DNA of 64,000 nt from JBJGXI01 sp045635475 (GCF_045635475.1 NZ_JBJGXI010000009.1:1-64000); one strand, 5' to 3'. Counted from the first letter of the stretch, positions 26,809 to 36,212 are shown. Translations and numbers: made by a program. Notes: a model not told the origin generated them from the letters alone.

Positions 26809-27364
26809 AAATCTGATGCTCCTTTATTACATCAATTACTGACTCAGGCAAAAAATATCTTATTGATTTCCCTTCAGACAAACGTTCCCTTATCAGCGTT
26901 GACGATATATCCACCCCTGGAATATTCACTTGAACAACTGGATAATTGCTTTTCAACTGATAATCACTACGTTTGACACCAACAAATTGAACTAATTTAG
27001 ATAGCTCATCAATTTTATACCAATTCGGCAGATATTCAACCATATCAGCACCAATAATAAAATAAAAAGTTATCTCTGGATATTGTTCACGAAGCAACTT
27101 GATCGTATCAACCGTATATGATTTTCCCGATCGTTTAAGTTCAATCTGATTAACCTTAAAATTCGTATTATCTTCAATTGCAGCCTGTAACATCTCAACC
27201 CGATATTCGACTTTTGTATCGGATTTTTCTTTATGGGGCGGTTCGTTAGAAGGGATGAACCATACCTCATCAAGATCTAAGGCCTCTAACACTTCCTCCG
27301 CTATCATTAAATGTCCATAATGAGGAGGATCGAATGTTCCCCCTAATAAGCCGACCTTTTGCAT
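26795..27364 (-). CDS. nadD: Nicotinate-nucleotide adenylyltransferase
   Basis: Transfers AMP to nicotinate mononucleotide to give deamido-NAD in NAD synthesis. 189 residues from the ATG at 27364, which has AAGGAG 6 nt upstream; upstream extension is not needed. Nucleotidylyltransferase motif GLLGGTFDPPHYGHL (about 6-20) and the C-terminal DISSTLIRERL motif are intact. Confidence 0.96.
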   Translation of the reverse strand: MQKVGLLGGTFDPPHYGHLMIAEEVLEALDLDEVWFIPSNEPPHKEKSDTKVEYRVEMLQAAIEDNTNFKVNQIELKRSGKSYTVDTIKLLREQYPEITFYFIIGADMVEYLPNWYKIDELSKLVQFVGVKRSDYQLKSNYPVVQVNIPGVDISSTLIRERLSEGKSIRYFLPESVIDVIKEHQIYGSK

Positions 27365-27374
27365 ATGACTCTCC

Positions 27375-27665
27375 TTAAGGTAACTCAATTTGTTTATTTT
27401 CTTGTGATTCTTTATACAATACAATAATGTTACCGATTATTTGTACAATTTCTGCATCAGTTTCTGTTCCAAGTTGTTCAGCAACTTCATTTTTATCTTC
27501 CATGTTATTTTGTAAGATTGATACTTTAATTAGTTCTCTTTTTTCAAGTGCTTCACTAATCTGGGTGGTCATGTTTTCATTCACACCTGATTTACCGACC
27601 TGAAAAATCGGGTTTAAATGGTGCGCTTGTGCTCTTAGAAATCGTTTTTGTTTACCTGTTAACAT
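27375..27665 (-). CDS. yhbY: Ribosome assembly RNA-binding protein YhbY
   Basis: Single CRM-domain protein (YqeI in B. subtilis) associated with 50S assembly. 96 residues; signature LTGKQKRFLRAQAHHLNPIFQVGKSGVNENM at the N terminus and the IGNIIVLYK end. ATG with GAGGAAA upstream. 10 nt from nadD and 2 nt from aroE. Confidence 0.93.
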   Translation of the reverse strand: MLTGKQKRFLRAQAHHLNPIFQVGKSGVNENMTTQISEALEKRELIKVSILQNNMEDKNEVAEQLGTETDAEIVQIIGNIIVLYKESQENKQIELP

Positions 27666-27667
27666 GA

Positions 27668-28507
27668 TTAATTTCCTCGCAATCTTTGTTCTAGTTGGAA
27701 AAGGATGGTATCTAAAGGTGCTTTTTTATCTGTCCATATCTCAAAGGCTAATTGCGCTTGGTACAATAACATTGCATGTCCAAAATGGATGCTTGCTCCT
27801 TGTTGTTTCGCTTCTTGTAACAACTTGGTCATTAATGGTTGATATACTATGTCACTGACTACTGTATGTGCTTGTAAGTTCGTTAATGCTATAACCTGTG
27901 CTTCTATGTTCGGTTTCATCCCTACAGATGTTGTTTGAATAATCACATCATATTTAAACAATTGTTGTTCTGCTTCACCGAATGTTAGGATGTCAGTTGC
28001 AATAGCTGGTTCTTTTAAATCCAATAATAGTTCTGCTTTTGCTGATGTTCGATTAGCTATGTCGACTCTTTCCAATGACTCATTCATCAATGCCCGATAA
28101 ATCCCTCTTGCTGCACCGCCTGCACCGAGAACTAAAACTTTTTTATCTTTTCCCGAAACATCTGGAAAGGAAGACTTTAACGATCGTACAAATCCATATC
28201 CGTCTGTATTATAGCCTTTCCATTTCCCATTTTCACAAACAACCGTATTGACCGCTCCAATTTTTTTTGCATCAAGATCAAGTTCATCAAGAAATGGTAT
28301 AATTGCTTGCTTATAAGGTACCGTCACATTAAAACCATCAACCTGCTCATTTTTTAACAGTTCTACCTGTGCCGCTAAGTGTTCGAGGTCTGTCTCATGC
28401 AGCCGGTATTCCCCATCAATACCGAGCTTTTCCATAAATTGATTATGGATCCATGGTGACAGTGAATGACCAATTGGCTGGCCAATCAATCCTAGTGATA
28501 ATGCCAT
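27668..28507 (-). CDS. aroE: Shikimate dehydrogenase
   Basis: NADPH-dependent reduction of 3-dehydroshikimate in the chorismate pathway. 279 residues. Substrate-binding GQPIGHSLSPWIHN and NVTVPYKQAI with the catalytic Lys, an NADP-binding loop VLGAGGAARGIYRAL and the following NRTSAKAE. ATG with GGGGGAGG upstream. Embedded in the ribosome-biogenesis operon as in B. subtilis (aroD there). Confidence 0.96.
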   Translation of the reverse strand: MALSLGLIGQPIGHSLSPWIHNQFMEKLGIDGEYRLHETDLEHLAAQVELLKNEQVDGFNVTVPYKQAIIPFLDELDLDAKKIGAVNTVVCENGKWKGYNTDGYGFVRSLKSSFPDVSGKDKKVLVLGAGGAARGIYRALMNESLERVDIANRTSAKAELLLDLKEPAIATDILTFGEAEQQLFKYDVIIQTTSVGMKPNIEAQVIALTNLQAHTVVSDIVYQPLMTKLLQEAKQQGASIHFGHAMLLYQAQLAFEIWTDKKAPLDTILFQLEQRLRGN

Positions 28508-28524
28508 GCTCCTCCCCCTAACCT

Positions 28525-29640
28525 TTATATAAACGAATCGCGAATACTCACAGTTACACCTTTCGGACTATGAGCTGTAACACTTGCACTCCCATTCGTG
28601 ATCGTAACCCAACCTAAACCTGGAAAAACGATGTCCGTTTTTGGCTGTTTAATCCGAAATGAGTGCTTTGTAAAGCCTGGCAACTTTTCTAATGTTTCTT
28701 CGTCAGGTGGCGATAGCAACTCACCTACATGTTTCGTATATAATTCATCAGCATTAGCTAATTTTGTACGATGAATGTTAAGTTGATTAGAAAAATAACA
28801 AACAAATGACTGCTTCTCCCCTTGTTCAAAATCTAACCTTGCCAAACCTCCAAAATAGAGTGTTTGCTTATCTTCTAATTGAAAAACTCTCGGTTTAATT
28901 TCCTTTTTAGGTGTTATTATTTTCAAATCCTGATCAGAAATATAGTGAGCCATCTGCTTACGATTAATCACACCTGGTGTATCATATAAAGAACTCTTAT
29001 CATCTAAAGGAATGTCAATGAACCCCAATGTTGTTCCCGGGAAATAAGATGTCGTGATGGCATCGCCAATTCCTGTAGATTCATTAATAAGCTTGTTGAT
29101 AAATGTTGATTTTCCAACATTCGTACTTCCAACTACATAGACGTCCTTTGTTTTCCTGTAAGCTTCAATTGCAGATCTTAACTGCTCCATTCCTTGACCT
29201 TTAACTGCCGAGATCAGAAATACATCCTGAACAGTTAATCCTAAGTCCTTAGCAGATTTTTTCATCCATTGTTTCAATTTACCAATATTCGTTGACTTTG
29301 GCAGTAAATCTACTTTGTTACCTACTAAGATAATCGGATTATTCCCTGTTAACCGACCAAGACTATTAATGAATGTACCGTTGAAATCAAATATATCAAC
29401 CAACTTTACAATCAGTCCTTGTGTATTTCTAATTTGGCTGATCATTTCTAAAAAATCATCATCACTGTATGAAACATCTTGTACTTCGTTATAATGCTTT
29501 AAACGAAAGCATCTTTTACATATAATCGTATCATTATCTAAAGCAGATGCTGGCACAAATCCTGCCTTGTTTTCGTCCTCAGTTTGAATAGTTGCACCAC
29601 ATCCCTGGCAACTTAATTGCTCTTCTGTTACTCTTTCCAA
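28525..29640 (-). CDS. yqeH: Ribosome biogenesis GTPase YqeH
   Basis: Circularly permuted GTPase needed for 30S maturation. 371 residues. N-terminal zinc finger CxxC...CxxC (CQGCG, CKRCF). The G motifs come in permuted order: GNKVDLL (G4) and SAVKG (G5) before GSTNVGKSTFINKL (G1) and DTPGV (G3). C-terminal RNA-binding-like domain. TTG start at 29640 behind AAAGGGATG; it overlaps yqeG by 13 nt. Confidence 0.94.
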   Translation of the reverse strand: MERVTEEQLSCQGCGATIQTEDENKAGFVPASALDNDTIICKRCFRLKHYNEVQDVSYSDDDFLEMISQIRNTQGLIVKLVDIFDFNGTFINSLGRLTGNNPIILVGNKVDLLPKSTNIGKLKQWMKKSAKDLGLTVQDVFLISAVKGQGMEQLRSAIEAYRKTKDVYVVGSTNVGKSTFINKLINESTGIGDAITTSYFPGTTLGFIDIPLDDKSSLYDTPGVINRKQMAHYISDQDLKIITPKKEIKPRVFQLEDKQTLYFGGLARLDFEQGEKQSFVCYFSNQLNIHRTKLANADELYTKHVGELLSPPDEETLEKLPGFTKHSFRIKQPKTDIVFPGLGWVTITNGSASVTAHSPKGVTVSIRDSFI

Positions 29641-30143
29641 GTAATCATCCCTTTCCTACGCATCCAGCTTAATATTCGACGTTCGATTTGGCGATTAATT
29701 TTAGTGATTTTACCATCTGTTTTAACAATCGGTACTACTAAAATGGTATAAAAACCTGCTCCATTTCCACCAAGTACATCCGTTAACAGCTGATCGCCGA
29801 TAACAACTATTTCATCTTTTGATAATTTCATATCTTTTGCCGCTCTTTTAAAAGCTCTTCTAAGTGGCTTTCTTGCACTATAAACGAACGGTGTATTCAA
29901 TGGTTCCGAGAAAAGTTTCACTCGTTGCTCTTTATTATTTGAAATAATCGTTACTTTTATATCGTTTTCTTGCATTAAACGAAACCATTCAATAATTTCA
30001 GGAGTAGCATATTCCACATCCCATGCAACTAATGTGTTGTCTAAATCCGTAATGATCCCCTTTATTCCTTTTTCTTTTAATTTCTCTGGCCTTATCTCAA
30101 ATACATCTTTCACATGCTCATTAGGTAGAAATCTTTTAAGCAA
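29628..30143 (-). CDS. yqeG: HAD-superfamily phosphatase YqeG
   Basis: HAD class IIIA hydrolase of unknown substrate. 171 residues from TTG at 30143 (MLKRFLPNEH), chosen since AGGTG lies 8 nt upstream and homologues begin MLKKF; the GTG at 30149 is too near. Motif I is GIITDLDNTLVAWD with the nucleophile Asp, motif II ITIISNN-type (TIISNNKE), and motif III GDQLLTDVLGGNGAG. First gene of the yqeGH-aroE-yhbY-nadD-yqeK-rsfS-yqeM operon. Confidence 0.93.
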   Translation of the reverse strand: MLKRFLPNEHVKDVFEIRPEKLKEKGIKGIITDLDNTLVAWDVEYATPEIIEWFRLMQENDIKVTIISNNKEQRVKLFSEPLNTPFVYSARKPLRRAFKRAAKDMKLSKDEIVVIGDQLLTDVLGGNGAGFYTILVVPIVKTDGKITKINRQIERRILSWMRRKGMITWKE

Positions 30144-30352
30144 TGACACTTCACCTCAATTTTCCCATTCATTTCCTCATACTATCCTTTACATGATAAA
30201 CAATTTCCGGCTATGTTTCAAAGTATAATAACCTCACCTATTATGTACCCCATCTTAATTTAACTCATAATTCAATAAAAAATAATCATATATATGCAAT
30301 AATCTTAGATATTTTCAATAAACATTTCGACAAAAATCGACAAACGATATTC

Positions 30353-30451
30353 TGTGGATAACTTTATACACATTTTCACGATTGCTATACCAACAATCCA
30401 TCAAGTAGTGCACAGTTTATTAACAAGTTGTATACAATCACCTGTAGATAA
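30353..30451. promoter_or_regulatory. DnaA-box cluster upstream of sda
   Basis: TGTGGATAA at 30353-30361 is an exact DnaA box. TTATACACA (30364-30372) and TGTAGATAA (30443-30451) differ from the consensus at one base each. In B. subtilis DnaA regulates sda through boxes at its promoter, and the arrangement here fits that. The surrounding 426-bp yqeG-sda gap holds nothing else apart from the sda promoter. Confidence 0.8.
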
Positions 30452-30459
30452 CTTCCATG

Positions 30460-30488
30460 TTGTCCCACTTTTCCATTCATGGTAAAGT
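30460..30488 (+). promoter_or_regulatory. Predicted sigma-A promoter of sda
   Basis: TTGTCC, 17-nt spacer, TAAAGT, about 9 nt after the last DnaA box; leaves an untranslated leader of roughly 75 nt. Confidence 0.55.
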
Positions 30489-30569
30489 ATTAATAACTTC
30501 TTGATAGAACTACTTTGTTTCCTTAAATACAGGTAGGAAGGCGACTTCCAATAATGGAGGGGCTAAAAA

Positions 30570-30710
30570 ATGGAACATTTATCAGATGAATTATTAATTG
30601 AATCTTACTACAAAGCAAACGAATTACAGCTTAGTGTTGAATTCATCGATTTAATTGAAAAAGAGATAAAAAGAAGATCACTAACGAGAGAAATCAGCTA
30701 TACAAGTTAA
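30570..30710 (+). CDS. sda: Sporulation checkpoint protein Sda
   Basis: 46-residue helical-hairpin inhibitor of the sporulation kinases KinA and KinB; it blocks phosphorelay entry while DNA replication is starting or stalled. Sequence begins MEHLSDELLIESYYKANE and continues FIDLIEKEIKRRSL, the hallmark of the family. GGAGGGG precedes the ATG. Position downstream of yqeG and the DnaA boxes matches B. subtilis. In many species the short C-terminal tail makes Sda a ClpXP target. Confidence 0.95.
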   Translation: MEHLSDELLIESYYKANELQLSVEFIDLIEKEIKRRSLTREISYTS

Positions 30711-30776
30711 TCAATTTTTAGTTCTTCATCTAATTGAATAACGAAGAATTGTCGAAAATTCGTCATAAAACTGTCG

Positions 30777-30816
30777 AACTCTTGTCATTATTATAAATGA
30801 CAAGAGTTTTTTATTT
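30777..30816 (+). terminator. Terminator after sda
   Basis: Stem AACTCTTGTCAT / ATGACAAGAGTT followed by TTTTATTTAT. Confidence 0.9.
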
Positions 30817-30845
30817 ATATTATGTGAGCGCATAAACATGTTTAG

Positions 30846-30875
30846 TTGAATTCTATTGCCGATTCTGATTACAAT
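30846..30875 (+). promoter_or_regulatory. Predicted promoter of the mrp operon
   Basis: TTGAAT, 18-nt spacer, TACAAT, 41 nt before the mrpA start codon. Confidence 0.55.
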
Positions 30876-30916
30876 AGCATTACGAGTGCTTTATAATCAT
30901 TAAGGAGGATCATCGG

Positions 30917-33250
30917 ATGTTGTTTGCAGTTTTTGCCCCACTAATTATCGCTTTTATTATTCCCTTTCTAAGCAAGTATAAAGAGAAAATACATACAGGT
31001 TATTTTGTACTTCTCGTTCCATTAGCAATCTTCATCTATTTTATTAAATTTGTTGGAACTGATTTTACACCAGTTCTTCAACAAATATCTTGGATTCCAT
31101 CATTAGATATAAATGTTTCCTTATACTTAGATGGCCTTAGCTTACTATTCGTGCTATTAATTAGTGGCATTGGCGCATTGGTCGTACTTTATTCAATTTT
31201 TTATCTACATAAATCAGAAAAACTAGGACATTTTTATGTTTACCTACTTATGTTTATGGCAGCAATGCTAGGAGTTGTTCTTTCTGACAATATTTTTGTC
31301 CTATACACTTTCTGGGAACTAACCTCAATTTCTTCGTTCTTGTTGATTGGTTATTGGGATCATAGAGAACGCTCCCGCTATGGTGCAATGAAATCAATGA
31401 TTATCACGGTTTTTGGTGGACTTAGTCTATTAGGTGGATTTATTCTTTTGTCTGTTGTGACAGGCTCGAATAGTATCCAAGCCATGATTAGTCAAGTGGA
31501 TGTTATTATAAGTAGCCCTTTGTTCCCTTTAATTGCAGTATTTATCTTTCTAGGAGCATTTACGAAATCGGCACAATTCCCTTTTCATATATGGTTGCCT
31601 GATGCAATGGAAGCTCCAACACCAGTAAGTGCCTACTTGCACTCTGCAACGATGGTTAAAGCAGGTATTTATTTAATTGCAAGATTTTCACTTATCCTTG
31701 CAGCTTCTGAGTGGTTTTTCGTGGTCGTTAGTGGATTTGGTATTATCACACTATGTTGGGGATCCTATATGGCTGTAAGGCAAACGGACCTAAAAGGTAT
31801 ACTAGCGTTTTCTACGATTAGTCAGCTTGGTATGATCATGACAATGTTAGGTTTTGGTACGAAGGCTGCTGTTTTTGCTGCGGTATTTCATATTTTAAAC
31901 CACGCAACCTTTAAGGGTAGTCTATTTATGGTAGCAGGTATCATTGACCATGAAACAGGATCAAGAGATATTCGCAAGCTAGGTGGCTTAATGACACTTA
32001 TGCCTATATCAGCGACACTCGCGCTATTTGGAACTTTTTCTATGGCTGGTGTACCATTACCTTTCTTAAACGGCTTTTACAGTAAAGAATTATTCTTTGA
32101 TACAGCAATTCATTTACCTGACACATCCTTAGCAGCTGCTGAGATTCTGCAGCAAGTGATTCCCTACTTAGCGGTACTCGGAAGTATCTTTACATTTGTT
32201 TATTCTATGTATTTATTGTTTGGAACCTTTACAGGCAAGCAACAGTTGGACCAACTACCAAAGAAGCCACACGAAGCACCGTTTGGAATGCTAGTAGCTC
32301 CGGCTATTTTAATTGCTGGTGTGATTGTGATTGGTGTAATTCCAAACTTGTTTAATGAAACACTGCTTGCCCATGCTACATCGGCTATTACAGGACAAGA
32401 GATCGATAAACATATTTCATTCTGGTATGGCTTTGAATATCCGCCGTTATACATGTCACTTGCGGTTGTTGGCATCGGTTTTCTCTTGTATTGGTTTAAA
32501 AAATACTGGACACGTATTTACACTGTATTTCCTGGTAAAGCCAGTCTTAACGATATTTATGATGGTCTCTTAGTAAGAGTTGAAACATATTCAGAGAAGA
32601 TTACAAATGGCTATATGAATGGTTCATTACGAAGATATGTAGCTTTAATTGTTTCGACGATGACGGTTGTCACGCTTCTCTTTTTATTTTTCACAAATGG
32701 CTTTACGTATACTACGGATGATTTAGCTCCAATATCAATTGGGCAAGTACTAATTGGACTAATGATGGCCATTGCTGCAATAGGTACGATTTTTGCTAAT
32801 AATAAAATAGCAGCGATTCTCATTTTAGGTGTTGTTGGTTATGGGTTAGCAATTTTGTTTGTGATGTATTCTGCACCTGATTTAGCTTTAACACAATTGG
32901 TTGTCGAAACGATTAGTGTCGCATTATTTTTGCTTTGCTTCTATCACTTACCAGCACTTAGAAAACGAACAGAGGGAATTGGCTATAAAACAACCAATTG
33001 GATGATCTCGATTAGTTTCGGTGCGTTAATGACACTCATTGCAATTTCTGCACATAGCAGTAAATGGTTTGATTCGATTTCTACTTATTTCTTAGAACAA
33101 TCGTATAAATTAGGTGGCGGTGATAACGTTGTTAATGTCATTCTTGTTGACATGCGTGGTCTTGATACGTTATTTGAAATAACAGTGCTTGGCATTGCGT
33201 CGTTAGCGATTTTTGGATTAATTCGTTTACGTGATAAGGGGGCGAAATAA
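30917..33250 (+). CDS. mrpA: Na+/H+ antiporter subunit MrpA
   Basis: Largest membrane subunit of the Mrp cation/proton antiporter, homologous to NuoL of complex I. 777 residues. The NuoL-like part includes FWELTSISSFLLIGYW and KSAQFPFHIWLPDAMEAPTPVSAYLHSATMVKAG (about 215-255) with the conserved Lys and His. An MbhD/DUF4040-like region (YSAPDLALTQLVVETISVALFLL) and an MbhE-like end (GGGDNVVNVILVDMRGLDTLFEITVLG) follow, so it is full length. AAGGAGG precedes the ATG. mrpC follows after 3 nt; mrpB, normally between them, is not there. Confidence 0.95.
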   Translation: MLFAVFAPLIIAFIIPFLSKYKEKIHTGYFVLLVPLAIFIYFIKFVGTDFTPVLQQISWIPSLDINVSLYLDGLSLLFVLLISGIGALVVLYSIFYLHKSEKLGHFYVYLLMFMAAMLGVVLSDNIFVLYTFWELTSISSFLLIGYWDHRERSRYGAMKSMIITVFGGLSLLGGFILLSVVTGSNSIQAMISQVDVIISSPLFPLIAVFIFLGAFTKSAQFPFHIWLPDAMEAPTPVSAYLHSATMVKAGIYLIARFSLILAASEWFFVVVSGFGIITLCWGSYMAVRQTDLKGILAFSTISQLGMIMTMLGFGTKAAVFAAVFHILNHATFKGSLFMVAGIIDHETGSRDIRKLGGLMTLMPISATLALFGTFSMAGVPLPFLNGFYSKELFFDTAIHLPDTSLAAAEILQQVIPYLAVLGSIFTFVYSMYLLFGTFTGKQQLDQLPKKPHEAPFGMLVAPAILIAGVIVIGVIPNLFNETLLAHATSAITGQEIDKHISFWYGFEYPPLYMSLAVVGIGFLLYWFKKYWTRIYTVFPGKASLNDIYDGLLVRVETYSEKITNGYMNGSLRRYVALIVSTMTVVTLLFLFFTNGFTYTTDDLAPISIGQVLIGLMMAIAAIGTIFANNKIAAILILGVVGYGLAILFVMYSAPDLALTQLVVETISVALFLLCFYHLPALRKRTEGIGYKTTNWMISISFGALMTLIAISAHSSKWFDSISTYFLEQSYKLGGGDNVVNVILVDMRGLDTLFEITVLGIASLAIFGLIRLRDKGAK

Positions 33251-33253
33251 CAG

Positions 33254-33601
33254 ATGGAAATCTTAATGTCTATTCTTGCCGGTATTTTGTTTACAACCGG
33301 CATTTATAACCTATTACAAAAGCAGTTATTGCGAATTATAATTGGTACTGCCTTAATATCGCATGGCGCTCACTTGTTTATCTTAACGATGGGTAAGCTA
33401 GGACGCGGGATTCCGCCTATTCTTATCAGTCATGATGCAGATGTTAGCCATTATACGGACCCTTTACCACAAGCGCTTATTTTAACGTCTATCGTAATTA
33501 GCTTTGGGGTAACAAGCTTGTTGTTAGTGCTTGCATATCGCGCAGCAAAAGTTAACGAAACAGACAATATGGATTTATTAAGGAGTAACGAAGATGAGTA
33601 A
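33254..33601 (+). CDS. mrpC: Na+/H+ antiporter subunit MrpC
   Basis: NuoK-like small membrane subunit. 115 residues with three hydrophobic spans; begins MEILMSILAGILFTTGIYNLL and contains SHGAHLFILTMG and DPLPQALILTSIVISFGVTSLLLVLAYR, the MrpC signature rather than MrpB (which would show a GGGF(V/I)GGL motif). Begins 3 nt after mrpA and overlaps mrpD by 8 nt. Confidence 0.93.
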   Translation: MEILMSILAGILFTTGIYNLLQKQLLRIIIGTALISHGAHLFILTMGKLGRGIPPILISHDADVSHYTDPLPQALILTSIVISFGVTSLLLVLAYRAAKVNETDNMDLLRSNEDE

Positions 33602-35072
33602 TTTAGCAGTATTACCAATTGCATTGCCACTGCTGTTCGGTATCATAGTGGCATTTATACATAACCGAATAAAAATTGTACGGACAATCTCTAAACTATT
33701 CGCTATCATTAATTTAGTAGTTGTTTCCTACATTGCATATTCCGTAATAAACGATGGATCCATTATCTTAGAAACAGGTGGTTGGGAAGCACCGTATGGT
33801 ATTGTTCTCGTTGCTGATTTGCTCTCTATTATACTTGTGTTAACGACAAACATTATCGCTGTAGCCTGTGTATTCTATGCACCGAAATCGTTGTCGGAAA
33901 AGCAGGAAGCATTCTATTTTTACGCTTTCTTCTTTATGTTAATTAGTGGTGTTTCTGGGGCATTTCTAACTGGTGATTTGTTTAACTTATTTGTTTTCTT
34001 TGAAGTACTATTAATGGCGTCTTATGGATTAATTGTCCTTGGAGGTGGAAAAGTACAATTACGTGAATCAATCAAATATGTACTCATTAACTTATTTTCA
34101 TCGATGATCTTCGTTACAACTATTTCCTTTCTTTATTCTGTCGTTGGAACAGTGAACATGGCGCAAATTGCTGAGCGGGTACAGGAAAGTAATCAAGGTG
34201 GGATTTTAACAACAATAGGGATTTTGTTATTTTTCGTGTTTGGTACAAAGGCAGCTCTATTCCCTTTATATTATTGGCTACCGAAGCCATATACTGTACC
34301 AAATCCGGTTGTTTCAGCAGTGTTTGGTGCCTTACTAACTAAAGTGGGTATTTACGCAATTCTTCGTACATACACGTTAATTTTTGTTGACCAATCCAAT
34401 TATGCACATGAATTATTTATTTGGATTGCTGGGTTTACGTTAATCTTTGGAGTTATCGGTGCTCTTTCAACAAACAATATAAAGCTCATTATTGCTTATA
34501 ATATTATTCCTGCTGTTGGTTTTATGATAATGGGGATTGGAATATTTACCGAAACAGCGATTAGCGGAACGGTTTATTACTTGATTCATGATATGATCAT
34601 TAAAGCAGCACTCTTTTTACTTGTTGGGGCTGTCTCCTTCTTAATGGGGACTTCTGATTTAAGAAAGCTGTCGGGCTTTATTCATCACTATCCGTTATTA
34701 GGCTGGCTCTTCTTCATTGCTGCATTCGTTCTTGCGGGGATTCCACCTTTTAGTGGGTTTGTTGGCAAGTTATTATTATTAAATAGTGCTTTTGAATCTG
34801 GAAACATCGCGATTGCTATCATCGGATTAATTGGCAGTTTATTAATCTTACTTAGCCTCATGCGCATCTTTGTAAGTGGGTTCTGGGGTGAAAAAACGCC
34901 TATTAAGGTTAATAAACAGGCTGCCAATCAATTCTCGTTACCAATCATTTTTTTACTTTGTTTTTCCGTTTTGCTCGGAGTTGGTGCAGAACTAATTTAT
35001 CCGACAATTGCTGATATTTCTAGTTACCTAATGGATCCTGACGTATATATTGATTCTGTTTTAAAGGAGTAA
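33594..35072 (+). CDS. mrpD: Na+/H+ antiporter subunit MrpD
   Basis: NuoM/N-like subunit thought to form a proton channel. 492 residues, about 13-14 membrane spans, with FEVLLMASYGLIVLGG, FGTKAALFPLYYWLPKPY and NNIKLIIAYNIIPAVGFM motifs. AGGAG precedes the ATG; the gene overlaps mrpC by 8 nt and is followed by mrpE after 6 nt. Confidence 0.95.
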   Translation: MSNLAVLPIALPLLFGIIVAFIHNRIKIVRTISKLFAIINLVVVSYIAYSVINDGSIILETGGWEAPYGIVLVADLLSIILVLTTNIIAVACVFYAPKSLSEKQEAFYFYAFFFMLISGVSGAFLTGDLFNLFVFFEVLLMASYGLIVLGGGKVQLRESIKYVLINLFSSMIFVTTISFLYSVVGTVNMAQIAERVQESNQGGILTTIGILLFFVFGTKAALFPLYYWLPKPYTVPNPVVSAVFGALLTKVGIYAILRTYTLIFVDQSNYAHELFIWIAGFTLIFGVIGALSTNNIKLIIAYNIIPAVGFMIMGIGIFTETAISGTVYYLIHDMIIKAALFLLVGAVSFLMGTSDLRKLSGFIHHYPLLGWLFFIAAFVLAGIPPFSGFVGKLLLLNSAFESGNIAIAIIGLIGSLLILLSLMRIFVSGFWGEKTPIKVNKQAANQFSLPIIFLLCFSVLLGVGAELIYPTIADISSYLMDPDVYIDSVLKE

Positions 35073-35078
35073 CGCCTA

Positions 35079-35555
35079 ATGACCCTTCAAATTGTAATTA
35101 ACATTAGTATTGCATTCATGTGGATGTTTTTGTACGAGGATTACACGTTTTTAACGTTTGTATCTGGCTATATAGTTGGGATACTCTTGTTATTCCTTTT
35201 GCGCCGCTTTATACCAGGTTACTTTTACATGAGGCGAGTTGTAAATGTATTAAAGCTTGTCCTACTATTCTTCAAGGAACTTCTATTGTCCAATCTTGAG
35301 ATTGTTAAGCTTGTATATAAACCAAAACTAGATATAGAGCCAGGAATATTCGCGTTACCAACAGAATTAAAAACGAATTGGGAAATAACTATGCTGGCTA
35401 ATCTAATTACATTAACGCCCGGCACATTATCTGTTGCCGTTTCTAAGGACCAGTGCGTGCTATATATTCATGCGATGGATTTAGATGATGATGAAAAAAT
35501 GATTACATCAATCAAAGATACATTTGAAAAAGCGATCATGGAGGTGACAAGATGA
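35079..35555 (+). CDS. mrpE: Na+/H+ antiporter subunit MrpE
   Basis: 158-residue subunit with two or three N-terminal membrane spans and a cytoplasmic C-terminal domain. Signature NLITLTPGTLSVAVSKDQCVLYIHAMD. AAAGGAG precedes the ATG. Overlaps mrpF by 4 nt. Confidence 0.94.
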   Translation: MTLQIVINISIAFMWMFLYEDYTFLTFVSGYIVGILLLFLLRRFIPGYFYMRRVVNVLKLVLLFFKELLLSNLEIVKLVYKPKLDIEPGIFALPTELKTNWEITMLANLITLTPGTLSVAVSKDQCVLYIHAMDLDDDEKMITSIKDTFEKAIMEVTR

Positions 35556-35857
35556 CCATTAATACGTTACATGATTGGATTGATAATGTGGCCATATTTT
35601 GTATTTTTGTTTTATCCATCTCTCTGCTTATACTTCTATACCGAATTATCGTTGGGCCAACTAATCCAGACAGAGCAATGGCATTAGACGTAGCAGGAAT
35701 TAATTTAATGGCTGTCGCAGGCATGGTTGCCATTCTATTAGTAACGACAAAATTAAACGATGTGATCCTCTTAATAGGAATTTTGTTGTTTATTGGTACA
35801 ATTGCGGTTGCCAAATTTTTAGAAAAGGGTGTTATCATTGATAGAGACGTGGATTAG
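35552..35857 (+). CDS. mrpF: Na+/H+ antiporter subunit MrpF
   Basis: 101-residue subunit with three membrane spans; signature YRIIVGPTNPDRAMALDVAGINLMAV, and NDVILLIGILLFIGTIAVAKFLEKG at the end. MrpF is also linked to solute/bile-salt efflux in B. subtilis. GGAGGTG precedes the ATG. Overlaps mrpG by about 20 nt. Confidence 0.94.
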   Translation: MTINTLHDWIDNVAIFCIFVLSISLLILLYRIIVGPTNPDRAMALDVAGINLMAVAGMVAILLVTTKLNDVILLIGILLFIGTIAVAKFLEKGVIIDRDVD

Positions 35858-36212
35858 AGCATTTTTTGATATCGTCATTATATTATGTTTATTGATTGGC
35901 ACCTTTTTCATATTTTCCAGTTCGATTGGATTAATAAGATTCCCTGACGTATATACACGACTGCACGCTGCTACTAAAGCATCAACACTCGGGGTTTCCG
36001 GAGTCATGATTGGTGCATTCATCTTTTTGTATATTGAACATGGAATTGTCAGTGGTAAACTTATTCTTGGAATTATCTTTGTATTATTAACTGCTCCTGT
36101 ATCCGGGCACATGATTTCTCGTTCTGCCCATCGAATTGGAATTAAGCCTTGGAGCAACAAATATACAAAGGATGATTTAGCTGAGGCATATAAGAAAGAA
36201 GAAAACAATTAA
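35838..36212 (+). CDS. mrpG: Na+/H+ antiporter subunit MrpG
   Basis: Last subunit of the antiporter, about 124 residues, three membrane spans; signature GLIRFPDVYTRLHAATKASTLGVSGVMIGAF. The TTG at 35838 has AAGGG 8 nt upstream and gives the usual length; the frame opens earlier at a GTG (35829). A terminator follows. Confidence 0.93.
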   Translation: MIETWIRAFFDIVIILCLLIGTFFIFSSSIGLIRFPDVYTRLHAATKASTLGVSGVMIGAFIFLYIEHGIVSGKLILGIIFVLLTAPVSGHMISRSAHRIGIKPWSNKYTKDDLAEAYKKEENN

